36,855 bases of DNA, from positions 1 through 36,855 of the forward strand of contig NZ_JAJMOX010000022.1 of assembly GCF_020991455.1 (NCBI RefSeq). The letters are read 5' to 3'. The translations under genes were made by a program, and so were the position numbers. Shown here in pieces: positions 23,707 to 32,464 of this stretch; position 1 is the first letter of the stretch; each line of letters begins with the position of its first letter. This DNA comes from Flavobacterium sp. JAS (GTDB lineage Bacteria > Bacteroidota > Bacteroidia > Flavobacteriales > Flavobacteriaceae). The notes under the pieces were generated by a model. That model had not been told where the DNA came from. It searched no databases and was given only the letters and a program-made list of their open reading frames with translations.

Positions 23707-24660
23707 ATGAGCAATACAATCACAACGACAAATTTTAATTTTCCGAATCAAAAATCAGTTTACCGCGGAAAAGTTAGAGAAGTTTATAATATCAATGATG
23801 AACTTTTAGTAATGGTAGCAACCGATAGACTTTCGGCTTTTGATGTGGTTTTACCAAAGGGAATTCCGTACAAAGGACAAATTTTGAATCAGATTGCAAC
23901 AAAATTCATGGAGTTAACTCAGGATATTGTTCCAAATTGGTTGATTGCAACGCCAGATCCAAACGTAGCTGTTGGACATTTATGTGACCCTTTTAAAGTT
24001 GAGATGGTAATTCGTGGTTATGTTTCAGGACACGCCGCTCGTGAATATGCTGCGGGAAGAAGAGAAATCTGCGGAGTTACTATGGCTGAAGGTTTAAAAG
24101 AAAATGATAAATTCCCGGAACCTATTATTACGCCAACAACAAAAGCGGATAATGGTTCTCATGATGAAGATATTTCTCGTGAAGATATTTTAGCTAAAGG
24201 AATTGTTACAGAAGAAGATTATTTAGTTTTAGAAAAATATACTCGTGCTTTGTTTCAAAGAGGAACTGAAATTGCGGCAAGCCGTGGTTTAATTTTGGTT
24301 GATACTAAATATGAATTCGGAAAAACTAAAGAAGGTGTGATTGTTTTGATTGACGAAATTCATACACCAGATTCATCTCGTTATTTTTATGCTGACGGAT
24401 ATCAGGAAAGACAAGACAAAGGAGAGGAGCAAAAACAATTATCAAAAGAATTTGTACGTCGCTGGTTGATCGAAAATGGTTTCCAAGGTCAGGAAGGACA
24501 ACAAATTCCGGATATGACAGATGCTTATATAGAATCAGTTTCTGAAAGATATATTGAATTATACGAGAATATTTTAGGAGAAAAATTTGTTAAAGCTGAT
24601 ATTGACAATATTGATCAACGTATTGAGAAAAATGTTGTAGCGTATCTTAGCTCAAAATAA
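23707..24660 (+). CDS. purC: Phosphoribosylaminoimidazole-succinocarboxamide synthase (PurC)
   Basis: A 317-residue enzyme of purine biosynthesis that joins CAIR and aspartate using ATP. Visible family blocks: YRGKVREVYNIND (nucleotide-binding start, residues 19-31), TDRLSAFDVVLPKGIPYKG, GYVSGHAAREYAAGRREICG, and LILVDTKYEFGKTKEGVIVLIDEIHTPDSSRY (about 198-229). It is the longer form usual in Bacteroidota. It is transcribed alone. The nearest neighbour is convergent and shares the terminator region. Confidence 0.96.
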   Translation: MSNTITTTNFNFPNQKSVYRGKVREVYNINDELLVMVATDRLSAFDVVLPKGIPYKGQILNQIATKFMELTQDIVPNWLIATPDPNVAVGHLCDPFKVEMVIRGYVSGHAAREYAAGRREICGVTMAEGLKENDKFPEPIITPTTKADNGSHDEDISREDILAKGIVTEEDYLVLEKYTRALFQRGTEIAASRGLILVDTKYEFGKTKEGVIVLIDEIHTPDSSRYFYADGYQERQDKGEEQKQLSKEFVRRWLIENGFQGQEGQQIPDMTDAYIESVSERYIELYENILGEKFVKADIDNIDQRIEKNVVAYLSSK

Positions 24661-24708
24661 GAATTTCATACTGAAGATTTCTTTTTGATAAAAAAGAATA
24701 GAATAATT

Positions 24709-24780
24709 TTAGCCACAGATTACAAGACAAAATTGATTTTTAGTAATCATTTTAATCCTGCAATCTGTGGCTAATTTTTT
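24709..24780. terminator. Bidirectional terminator-like inverted repeat between purC and the SRPBCC gene
   Basis: TTAGCCACAGATT (24709-24721) pairs with 24762-24774 over a 40-base spacer that itself pairs imperfectly. Plus-strand T-run follows. Its position between convergent genes suits termination in both directions. The GCCACAGATT wording resembles flavobacterial intergenic repeats as I recall them. Confidence 0.6.
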
Positions 24781-25319
24781 TATTTCTCCATTTGTGTTTT
24801 CAAATTCTCAAGACCTTTATCCAAATCTTTTCCTATCATTTGATCCATATTCATCATTGGCATCATAATATTCATCGGATAAGGAAAAACACCATTTATT
24901 CCCCATTTTACTTTAGTTTGATTTCCTGCAACTGCTTCTGTAGACATAAAACCTACAGCAGTATCTTCCATTGGTTTTTTAAAGCGCAAGGCAAAGTCTA
25001 TACGTTTTCCTTCGGTTATCTTTGTGATTTCCTGCTCGCCAACACCAACTTCTTTTACACTACTTTCCCAAGCAGATATAGAACCTACAGTACCATCAGT
25101 TCCCTTATAAGTCGATTTCATTTTTGGGTCAATGTTTGCCCAAACACTAAACTGATTTTGGTTTTTTAAATATCTCACATAGTTAAAAACACTATCGACT
25201 GGTTTGTTTATTGTAATTTCTCGTTGTATCGCATAATCTTTTGGCATAAAATAGGCCGCAATTAAAACTATTGAGACAATTAAAATTAATACGATCAGAA
25301 TTCTTTTAATGATTATCAT
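24780..25319 (-). CDS. SRPBCC (START-like) domain protein with membrane anchor
   Basis: A 179-residue protein with an N-terminal hydrophobic helix (residues 5-24, KRILIVLILIVSIVLIAAYF) and then a polyketide-cyclase/START-like domain: INKPVDSVFNYVRYLKNQNQFSVW, GTDGTVGSISAWES, and TKVKWGINGVFPYPMNIMM. It probably faces the periplasm, held by its anchor. Ligand unknown. Transcribed alone toward purC. Confidence 0.82.
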   Translation of the reverse strand: MIIIKRILIVLILIVSIVLIAAYFMPKDYAIQREITINKPVDSVFNYVRYLKNQNQFSVWANIDPKMKSTYKGTDGTVGSISAWESSVKEVGVGEQEITKITEGKRIDFALRFKKPMEDTAVGFMSTEAVAGNQTKVKWGINGVFPYPMNIMMPMMNMDQMIGKDLDKGLENLKTQMEK

Positions 25320-25670
25320 ACTTTGTGGTTTTAAGGTTATGACTTGATTTATGTATTAGTTAAGCATTTTTTATTCGCATTTTAAAGTAAAGTTAAAAAA
25401 GTAAAGGTTTGAATTTGTTGGTTTTAAAATTTTTTTGAGGATTTTTTTTATTTTTTTTTCATTTTAGTGTAACATTTTTGAATTTGCAGCGTCTATTATA
25501 AAAGCAAGTTGAAGTTCTGGAAACATTAAGTTTTAAAATGTAACCCATTTATTAACTGAATGTTAAGAATTAGTTAAAACACAGTACCTTGTAATACATA
25601 TTACAAAAATTAAAGTACATTTACATAGAAATTAAAATCATCAATATCAATCAATTAATAATCAATCAAC
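25320..25670. other. Long AT-rich regulatory gap before the ankyrin gene
   Basis: This 351-bp gap holds no ORF. It contains three TTAA units at 25552, 25563 and 25574 (exact 11-bp period), then a TTGTAAT-N4-ATTACAA palindrome and a TACATTTA near-consensus -7 box at 25616-25623. The leader after it is rich in AATCA words. The layout suggests a regulated promoter for the ankyrin gene. Confidence 0.5.
25589..25606. promoter_or_regulatory. Palindromic operator candidate upstream of the ankyrin gene
   Basis: TTGTAAT and ATTACAA flank a 4-base spacer, a perfect 7-bp dyad. It sits in the promoter spacer, just upstream of the TACATTTA box, where a dimeric repressor would block RNA polymerase. Confidence 0.4.
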
Positions 25671-26051
25671 ATGAAAAAATCAGTAATTATTTTAGGACTA
25701 GCCTTAGTAGCATTTGCAAATGTTTCAATGGCTTCAAATCACAAACCATCTGTGAAAAACGAAGTTGAATTTTCAGCTTATTTTGCTTCTCCATTAAATG
25801 TTGCAGTTAGCAAAGGAGATATCGAAATCGTGAAAAAATTTATTGAATATGGAGCTGATGTAAATCAGATATCTGAAGATATGACTCCATTAATGATCGC
25901 AGCACGTTACAATAAAGTTGAGATCTTGAAAGTGTTATTAGCAAGTGGTGCACGTCCAAACGAAAAAAATGATAAAGGTTATACAGCTTTAAAATATGCA
26001 GAAGTTTCTAAAGCAACAGAAGCCTTTAATATTTTGAAAGAATTAAAATAA
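25671..26051 (+). CDS. Secreted ankyrin-repeat protein
   Basis: A 126-residue protein with a signal peptide (residues 1-21, ending SMASN) and ankyrin repeats: SPLNVAVSKGDIEIVKKFIEYGADVN (about 40-65), DMTPLMIAARYNKVEILKVLLASGARPN (about 70-97), and a partial third, DKGYTALKYAEVSKATEAFNIL. Ankyrin repeats bind proteins. A periplasmic partner is likely but unknown. It stands alone with an elaborate upstream region and a strong terminator, which suggests tight or high expression. Confidence 0.9.
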   Translation: MKKSVIILGLALVAFANVSMASNHKPSVKNEVEFSAYFASPLNVAVSKGDIEIVKKFIEYGADVNQISEDMTPLMIAARYNKVEILKVLLASGARPNEKNDKGYTALKYAEVSKATEAFNILKELK

Positions 26052-26094
26052 ACGTTTTAGACTAAAAGTTTAAAAGAGTTTGAGTTAGTATTTG

Positions 26095-26126
26095 AAACGA
26101 CCTTCTTTGAGCAGAAGGTCGTTTTT
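26095..26126 (+). terminator. Terminator after the ankyrin gene
   Basis: A 12-bp perfect stem, AAACGACCTTCT with its complement, closes a 6-base loop and runs into a T-tract. Confidence 0.88.
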
Positions 26127-26190
26127 ACTTTAGTTTTTTTTTAAATTTAAGAATAAGCGATTTTAGAATTATAAAATCGTTCTAAAGACT

Positions 26191-26793
26191 TTAAAAATCA
26201 ATATTCTTAATTTGATTATCCTGAATTTTCGAGAATATAATTAAGCCAACAATTGCTCCAATCGTTGCAAAAAGCATATCAGATTGTGTATCCCAAACAT
26301 ATCCCTGAGTTCCTAAAAATGCGTCTCCACCGTCGCCAGTTGCAAGAGAAACAAACCATTCTATAAATTCATACATTGCGCTGATTGCTAAACATATTGA
26401 AACAATAATAAAGTTGAAGAAACTTTTATTACTAATTACTTCTTTGCGTATAAAAAGTTCTCTGATAATCATTGCAGGAACTAACCCTTGAGCAAAATGA
26501 CCTACTTTATCATAATTGTTTCTGCTTTGATGAAATAATTCTTTTATATAATCAAAAAAAGGAACCTCGGCATAGGTATAATGTCCACCGATGAAGAGAA
26601 TAATACAATGTATTAATATCAAGGTGTAGGTGAAATTTGTAAATCGGAATTTTTTAAAAGTAAAAACCAAAATTAAGAAACCTATAATTGCCGGAATTAC
26701 TTCAAGAAAACAAGTAAATCCTTCTTTTGGATTTATAATTGAGGCTAATAAAGAAATTGCAAAAATGGCGAGTAGAGAATAAATGTATTTCAT
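26191..26793 (-). CDS. DUF2238 (YjdF-like) inner membrane protein
   Basis: A 200-residue membrane protein with five or six hydrophobic helices (about 3-20, 28-46, 54-70, 121-143, 173-190). The DUF2238 signature is clear: DKVGHFAQGLVPAMIIREL, then AISAMYEFIEWFVS and DAFLGTQGYVWDTQSDM. The family's function is unknown, but conserved acidic and His residues in the loops hint at metal or lipid handling. It stands as a single gene. A weak 8-bp hairpin (26158-26179) follows on its 3' side. Confidence 0.85.
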   Translation of the reverse strand: MKYIYSLLAIFAISLLASIINPKEGFTCFLEVIPAIIGFLILVFTFKKFRFTNFTYTLILIHCIILFIGGHYTYAEVPFFDYIKELFHQSRNNYDKVGHFAQGLVPAMIIRELFIRKEVISNKSFFNFIIVSICLAISAMYEFIEWFVSLATGDGGDAFLGTQGYVWDTQSDMLFATIGAIVGLIIFSKIQDNQIKNIDF

Positions 26794-26931
26794 AAATCAG
26801 ATTTAACTTATATTGTACGCAAGATATCAAACTTGGAGGAAACGAAATCAAAAAAGCACCATTAAAATAATGATGCTTTTTCTTTTTAACCTAACCAAAT
26901 TAATTTAACCAATTAATCAGTCCTAAATATT

Positions 26932-29900
26932 TTACTCAATTGGAACATGTTTTTTACGGTTGAATACCCAGAATAGAATTGGGAAAACCAACAATGTTAA
27001 AATCGTTGCTGTAACTAAACCTCCAATAATAACAATCGCCAATGGTTTTTGTGATTCAGAACCGATTCCGGTTGAGATTGCAGCAGGCATTAAACCTATC
27101 GAGGCCATTAAAGCGGTCATAACTACGGCTCTTGTTCTGGCTTTTACTCCCAAGAAAATAGATTCTTCAAGCGTTAATTTTGCCTTGAGATTATGATGAA
27201 ATTCAGATATTAGGATAACCCCGTTCTGAATACAAATTCCGAGTAAGGCGATAAAACCAACTCCTGCCGAGATTCCAAAGTTCATTCCTGTAAGATGCAA
27301 CGCAATAATTCCTCCAATTACTGCAAACGGTACATTGGCTAAAACCAATAATGAATCTTTAATATTTCCGAATAAAATAAACAATAGAACAAATATTCCT
27401 ATTAAACTTATTGGAACAACCTGAGCCAAACGTGCACTGGCGCGAACTTGATTTTCAAATTCTCCTGTCCAGCCCGTTTTATAACCTGTTGGCATTTTTA
27501 GTTCGGACACTTTTTTCTGGGCTTCGGCAATTGTACTTCCTAAGTCACGGTCGCGAACAGAGAATTTTACCCCAATAAAACGTTTTGTATTATCTCTATA
27601 AATAAATGCTGGCCCTGTAACGGTTTTAATATCGCAAATTTCTTTTAATGGAATTTTTACACCGCTTATTGTTGGTACTTTAAGTTCAGCAAGATCGACT
27701 TCGTCTTTTCTATATTCTTTTAAGAAACGAACTCTTACATCAAATTTTTTCTCATCCTCATATTTTTGAGTTGCTGTTTTTCCTCCAAAAGCCAATTCCA
27801 AAACAGCCTGAGCATCACTTAAAGTAACTCCGTAAGCGGCCATTTTTTCTCTGTCTAAGATCACGCTGATTTCAGGCTGACCAACGTTTCTAAGAATCCC
27901 AACATCTTTTATCCCGGGAATATCCTTGATTTTGTTTAAAACTTCATTTGATAACTCATCTAGTTTATCCAGATCGTCCCCATATATTTTTACAGCATTC
28001 GAAGCTTTAAAACCAGCCACAGATTCGGCCACGTTATCAATAACCGGCTGCGAATAATTATAGGTAATACCTTGATGAACTTTTAGTTTTTGATCCATTT
28101 CGTTGATCAGTTCATCCATATTAATTTTTCGCGTCCATTCTGATTTAGGTTTTAAATCGACCTGAAGCTGAATAAAACCAAACCCGTTCGGATCAGTTCC
28201 GTCATTACTTCTACCAGTTTGTGATAATACATTTTTTACTTCAGGAAAGCTTTCAAGATCTTTTCGAATCATCGATGCTGTCTTCACACTCTCTGGAAGC
28301 GAGGTACTCATTGGTAATTCAGCTGTTACCCATAAAGCTCCTTCATTTAATTGAGGTAAAAATTCAGTTCCTAAAAAAGTAGCTGAAAAGAAAACTGCCA
28401 CCAACAAAGCTACTGAAGCAATCAGTGTTTTTACTTTATGTTTGAATGTCCAGGCAAAACCTTTACCAACAATTCTATCCCAAAAATTCACAAAAGGATT
28501 GTTTTTCTCTTTCACATTTTTATTCAAAAGAATATGTGATAAAACAGGAACCAGTGTCAAAGTAAAAAGTAAAGCTCCCATTAAAGCAAAACCTAAAGTA
28601 AAAGCCAGAGGAGAGAACATTTTTCCTTCTACTTTCTGAAATGAAAATATTGGTAAAAGAGCCGTAATGATTATTAATTTAGAAAAGAAGATGGCTTTAC
28701 CCATTTCAGTTCCCGTTTTTTTAATCAAACTACCTTTTGCAATTTTGTTGTAAGCGGTCATCCCTAGTTGATGCGCTCGGTGATCGAGTACGACAAACAA
28801 ACCTTCGACCATAACAACCGCACCATCAATAATAATCCCGAAATCGACCGCACCTAAACTCAGTAGATTCGCGCTCATTCCCATCATTTTAAGGCATAAA
28901 AAAGCAAATAACAACGATAATGGAATAACGATCGAAACGGTAAAAGTTGTTCTCCAATCTGCCATGAAAAGAAATACGACACAAGTAACCAGAATAATTC
29001 CTTCGAATAAATTATGCATTACGGTTTCGGTCGTGAAATTCATCAAATTATCACGGTCGTAAAACGTTTCGATTTTTATATCCTTTGGAAGAACATTTTC
29101 ATTCAAATCCTTTATTTTGTCTTTGATCAAAGCCAATGTTTCCTGAGCATTCTCGCCCTTACGCATTACAACAATCCCTTCGACTGCATCATCATTTTTA
29201 CCAATTCCGGTTTGCCCAACTCTTGGCATTGAACTTTCGTAAACAGAAGCAACATTTTTAACCAAAATCGGATTTCCGTGCGCATCATCAACAATAATGT
29301 TTTCGATATCCGAAATTGATTTTAAAAGACCAACACCGCGAACCACAAAAGCCTGCCCGTTTTTTTCGATAATATCACCACCAACATTCAAGTTTCCTGC
29401 ATTTACGGCATTATAAACCTGAAGTGGCGTGATGTTATATTTGGCAAGTTTTATAGGATCAACCCCAACTTCATAAGTTTTATCCTGACCTCCAAAAACA
29501 TTCAAATCGGCAACACCAGGAACAGAGCGCAATTGTTTGTCAATAATCCAGTTTTGATACGTCAATAATTCTCTACTGTCTCTGCTATCACTTTTAACAA
29601 TGTATCTGAAAATCTCCCCGGTTGGTCCGTAAGGCGGCTGAACATCAGGCTCGACGTCTTCAGGAAGAGAAACATTTTTTAATAAATTATTAACCTGCTG
29701 ACGTGCAAACGTATCATCGACACCATCATCAAAGATAATTTTGATTACAGATAAACCAAACATGGTAATACTACGCACGCTGGTCTTTTTTTGTACCGAA
29801 TTCATTGAGATCTCAATAGGAGAGGTCACAAAACGTTCTACTTCCTCGGCACTTTTACCATTCCATTGTGTAATGATGATAATTTGTGTATTCGTTACAT

Positions 29901-30030
29901 CAGGAAAAGCGTCAATAGGCATATTTTTGAAAGAAATAAATCCGGCAACAGCCAATATTCCAACCCAAAAAAATGTGAAAGCTTTATTCTTAAGAGAAAA
30001 AGCAATAATATTTCGTATGAATTTGTTCAT
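26932..30030 (-). CDS. Heavy-metal efflux RND pump (CzcA/CusA family)
   Basis: A 1032-residue inner-membrane proton-driven pump. The first membrane helix is at about 15-33 and the periplasmic porter domains lie between helix pairs. The TM4 signature DFGIIIDGAVVMVEG (396-410) has Asp396, Asp402 and Glu409. In the classification of HME-RND proteins, DFG-x3-DG-A-x3-VEN marks divalent-cation (Zn/Co/Cd-type) exporters; copper/silver pumps lack the first Asp. The last residue is Gly, not Asn. It is the third gene of the efflux operon, 3 bp after the adaptor. Substrate remains inferred. Confidence 0.93.
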   Translation of the reverse strand: MNKFIRNIIAFSLKNKAFTFFWVGILAVAGFISFKNMPIDAFPDVTNTQIIIITQWNGKSAEEVERFVTSPIEISMNSVQKKTSVRSITMFGLSVIKIIFDDGVDDTFARQQVNNLLKNVSLPEDVEPDVQPPYGPTGEIFRYIVKSDSRDSRELLTYQNWIIDKQLRSVPGVADLNVFGGQDKTYEVGVDPIKLAKYNITPLQVYNAVNAGNLNVGGDIIEKNGQAFVVRGVGLLKSISDIENIIVDDAHGNPILVKNVASVYESSMPRVGQTGIGKNDDAVEGIVVMRKGENAQETLALIKDKIKDLNENVLPKDIKIETFYDRDNLMNFTTETVMHNLFEGIILVTCVVFLFMADWRTTFTVSIVIPLSLLFAFLCLKMMGMSANLLSLGAVDFGIIIDGAVVMVEGLFVVLDHRAHQLGMTAYNKIAKGSLIKKTGTEMGKAIFFSKLIIITALLPIFSFQKVEGKMFSPLAFTLGFALMGALLFTLTLVPVLSHILLNKNVKEKNNPFVNFWDRIVGKGFAWTFKHKVKTLIASVALLVAVFFSATFLGTEFLPQLNEGALWVTAELPMSTSLPESVKTASMIRKDLESFPEVKNVLSQTGRSNDGTDPNGFGFIQLQVDLKPKSEWTRKINMDELINEMDQKLKVHQGITYNYSQPVIDNVAESVAGFKASNAVKIYGDDLDKLDELSNEVLNKIKDIPGIKDVGILRNVGQPEISVILDREKMAAYGVTLSDAQAVLELAFGGKTATQKYEDEKKFDVRVRFLKEYRKDEVDLAELKVPTISGVKIPLKEICDIKTVTGPAFIYRDNTKRFIGVKFSVRDRDLGSTIAEAQKKVSELKMPTGYKTGWTGEFENQVRASARLAQVVPISLIGIFVLLFILFGNIKDSLLVLANVPFAVIGGIIALHLTGMNFGISAGVGFIALLGICIQNGVILISEFHHNLKAKLTLEESIFLGVKARTRAVVMTALMASIGLMPAAISTGIGSESQKPLAIVIIGGLVTATILTLLVFPILFWVFNRKKHVPIE

Positions 30031-30033
30031 GTC

Positions 30034-31119
30034 TTAATCGTTTAAAGCGCGATAAATAAATAACTGATTGTTGGTAATAACTTTCTCATTTTCTTTTAAA
30101 CCATTTGAAATATAGGTTGTGTCTCCAACAACTCTGTAAACTTCAACTTGTCTGGTTTCGATATTATGACGATCTTTAAACACCATTACAAAATTTTTGC
30201 TTTTGTCAAAAACAATTGCTTTACTTGGAATCGCAATCATTGTTTTATCTTCATTAAAAGATAATTTGATACTTGCATTCATATCAGGTTTCAACATATA
30301 ACCCGGATTCTGTAATTTGATACGTGCCTGCATAGCTTTAGTTTCCGGATCAATTACATTGAAAATTTTATCAACTTTTCCTTTAAAAACTTTATCAGGA
30401 TAACTTAAAGTTGTTACATCGGCATCGATTCCAAGTTTTACTTTATTAATATCCATTTCGTTAATATTTGCCATTGCCCAAACCTCGCTAATCTCGGCAA
30501 TATCAAAGATGTTTTCAGAACGATCATTTCTCAAAAGCATATCCTGATTAATACTTTTCTGAATGATAAAACCACTAATAGGAGCTGTTACTTCGTAAAT
30601 CGATCCTGCTTTAATATTGTATATTTTGTATGTTTCCTGAATTTTATTCAGCTGTGATTGCGCTTTATTTACTTCTGATTTTGCTTGAAGAACATCACTT
30701 TCAGAGTTTAACTTTCCGTCGAATAATTCCTGAGCAACTTTCAAACCGTTTTTTGCAACCAATAAATCACTTTTAGCATCAATAGATTGTTTTTCAAAAT
30801 CTGCAATATCCGTACTTCTTATAGTTGCCAGGACTTGTCCTTTATTTACGTAATCTCCAAGTTCTACATTTACCTTTATTACGTTTCCTCCAACAAGCGG
30901 ATAAACATCTATTGCTTTATTATTATCAGCAGTAATTTTTCCGTAAAAGCTTAATTGATTTTTTACAGGCTGGTTTTGTGCTTCCGCCATTGTGGTGGTT
31001 TTTAGCATTGCATCACTTAACGCAAAAGAGGTATTTGTGTCAGGGTTTTCAACTTCTTTCTTGCAGCTTGCAATTGATAGACTTACGATTGCAATTGCTA
31101 TGATTAGTTTGTATTTCAT
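30034..31119 (-). CDS. RND efflux periplasmic adaptor (membrane fusion lipoprotein)
   Basis: A 361-residue adaptor. The signal sequence ends in a lipobox, SIASC (Cys19), so the protein is probably lipid-anchored. A lipoyl/barrel half-motif (VIKVNVELGDYVNKGQVLATI, about 78-98), a coiled-coil hairpin (about 105-170), then the second half (VTAPISGFIIQKSIN) and beta-barrel follow. It links the RND pump to the TolC-like channel. It lies 12 bp after tolC and 3 bp before the pump gene. No His/Met-rich metal-binding extension is seen. Confidence 0.92.
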   Translation of the reverse strand: MKYKLIIAIAIVSLSIASCKKEVENPDTNTSFALSDAMLKTTTMAEAQNQPVKNQLSFYGKITADNNKAIDVYPLVGGNVIKVNVELGDYVNKGQVLATIRSTDIADFEKQSIDAKSDLLVAKNGLKVAQELFDGKLNSESDVLQAKSEVNKAQSQLNKIQETYKIYNIKAGSIYEVTAPISGFIIQKSINQDMLLRNDRSENIFDIAEISEVWAMANINEMDINKVKLGIDADVTTLSYPDKVFKGKVDKIFNVIDPETKAMQARIKLQNPGYMLKPDMNASIKLSFNEDKTMIAIPSKAIVFDKSKNFVMVFKDRHNIETRQVEVYRVVGDTTYISNGLKENEKVITNNQLFIYRALND

Positions 31120-31131
31120 CTTTATTTAGTT

Positions 31132-32379
31132 TTAAAATAAGTCTTTATTGATTGTACTGTTTAATTCTTCGCCCGAAAGCACTACTTTTTTCTTTAATTC
31201 ATTTACCTGAATCGATGCTTGATTATAGCTTTCCATAAAATCGGTAAATTCTAATAAACTGACGTTTCGTTTTTGAAAATTGGTCAGCATTCCGTTGTAA
31301 ACAGCCTCAAAATCCGAATTGACAGTTGGTTTTATAACCACATAGTTTTTGCGGGATTCATCCCATTTATTCCAAGCCGAAGTAATATCAGTCTGCAATT
31401 GCAAATCAAAGTTTTGTTTGTCAACTTTAGATTGTTCCAGAATGGTTTGGGCGTATTTAATGTTTCCTTTATTTTTATTCCAAAGTGGTAACGGAATTCC
31501 AAGTGTCAAATTAGCTTCTTTATTAAAAGCGCCACTGCGTTGATCATAGTTTGCACCAACAGTAATGTCCGGAACAGAAAGCGATTTTTGCCATTTTACA
31601 TTCAACGTGTTCGCGTCGATTTCTTTTTGTTTGGCTAAATAATCAGGACGATTAGTTATAGCATCAGTTTCAAAAGACTTTAAATCAAAAGGCATCGTTT
31701 TTAAGTATTTATTAAACTCTGCATCAGAAACATTTGGAATCACTGTTTCTGCTTCGTTCAGTAATAATTTCAAATTGGCCTGCTCTTCAATATTATCATT
31801 CACCACTTCCATGCGTTCATTTTTAAAATTGAGATACAAGGATTGCAAACGAACTAAATCTCTTAAAGGAAGATTTCCTTTTTGAACCTGAACAGAGTAG
31901 GAGTTAATCAAATCTTCAATATGCGCGATTTGTTTATCAGTAGTTTCAAGATTCTTGGTGTTGTAATAAACCGTATAAAAGCTTTTACGCAATTGTAGTT
32001 TTAAAGTTCTTAATAAATCATTAAACTGCAATTCAGCCAATTGTTCATTGGTTTGAGCCAGTTTTACCTCATTGCGTTTTTTTCCGCCCAGGTAAATCAA
32101 CTGTTCAATACCAAATGCTTTTTGACCATCTTTTCCAATATCAAAATATTGATTCCTCTCAGGATTGTACGCATTTAATTCAGCAGAGATTGTTGGGTTG
32201 TCCCAAATGCGGGCTTGAATAGTTAGTGCTTTTGAAGCATCAATATTATATTGTGATGCCAACAAAAAAAGATTCTTTTTAAGAAACTGACTCTCACAGT
32301 CTTGAAGTGTAACTGTTTTTTGAGCCATAATTGCCTGATTGAATAATACAAGCAATAATAATGCACATAGTTTTCTCAT
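31132..32379 (-). CDS. TolC-family outer membrane efflux protein
   Basis: A 415-residue outer-membrane channel with signal peptide (MRKLCALLLLVLFNQAIMAQ) and two OEP repeats rich in long helices (AQTNEQLAELQFNDLLRTL and AYNPERNQYFDIG in the first; LTLGIPLPLWNKNKG in the second). The start was set at 32379, giving a proper signal peptide. A frame extension to 32403 would add MYQINFDT and overlap the promoter. It is the first gene of the efflux operon and is preceded by the phased TTAA repeats that lie between it and the sensor kinase. Confidence 0.92.
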   Translation of the reverse strand: MRKLCALLLLVLFNQAIMAQKTVTLQDCESQFLKKNLFLLASQYNIDASKALTIQARIWDNPTISAELNAYNPERNQYFDIGKDGQKAFGIEQLIYLGGKKRNEVKLAQTNEQLAELQFNDLLRTLKLQLRKSFYTVYYNTKNLETTDKQIAHIEDLINSYSVQVQKGNLPLRDLVRLQSLYLNFKNERMEVVNDNIEEQANLKLLLNEAETVIPNVSDAEFNKYLKTMPFDLKSFETDAITNRPDYLAKQKEIDANTLNVKWQKSLSVPDITVGANYDQRSGAFNKEANLTLGIPLPLWNKNKGNIKYAQTILEQSKVDKQNFDLQLQTDITSAWNKWDESRKNYVVIKPTVNSDFEAVYNGMLTNFQKRNVSLLEFTDFMESYNQASIQVNELKKKVVLSGEELNSTINKDLF

Positions 32380-32400
32380 TGTATCAAAATTTATTTGATA

Positions 32401-32458
32401 CAAATATGCTATTAGTAGACTTTAAGACACCTTAAATTCTGCCTTAAAAATACCTTAA
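32401..32458 (-). promoter_or_regulatory. Efflux operon promoter with four phased TTAA boxes
   Basis: Plus-strand TTAA cores at 32422, 32432, 32444 and 32455, three of them within CCTTAA, repeat at 10, 12 and 11 bp. On the minus strand they lie directly upstream of CATATTTG (32408-32401), one base off the -7 consensus, with no -33 TTG. This is the arrangement of an OmpR/PhoB-type activator site that replaces the -33 element. The regulator is probably the neighbouring response regulator. Confidence 0.65.
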
Positions 32459-32464
32459 AATAAA

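Noticed and set aside
26158..26179. Terminator for the DUF2238 gene
   Set aside because: The 8-bp A/T-rich stem lacks a T-run in the right direction; too weak to call.
26932..32379. Copper/silver (Cus) system
   Set aside because: The pump's TM4 motif has the first Asp typical of divalent-cation exporters, and no Met- or Cys-rich metal motif or CusF-like gene is seen.
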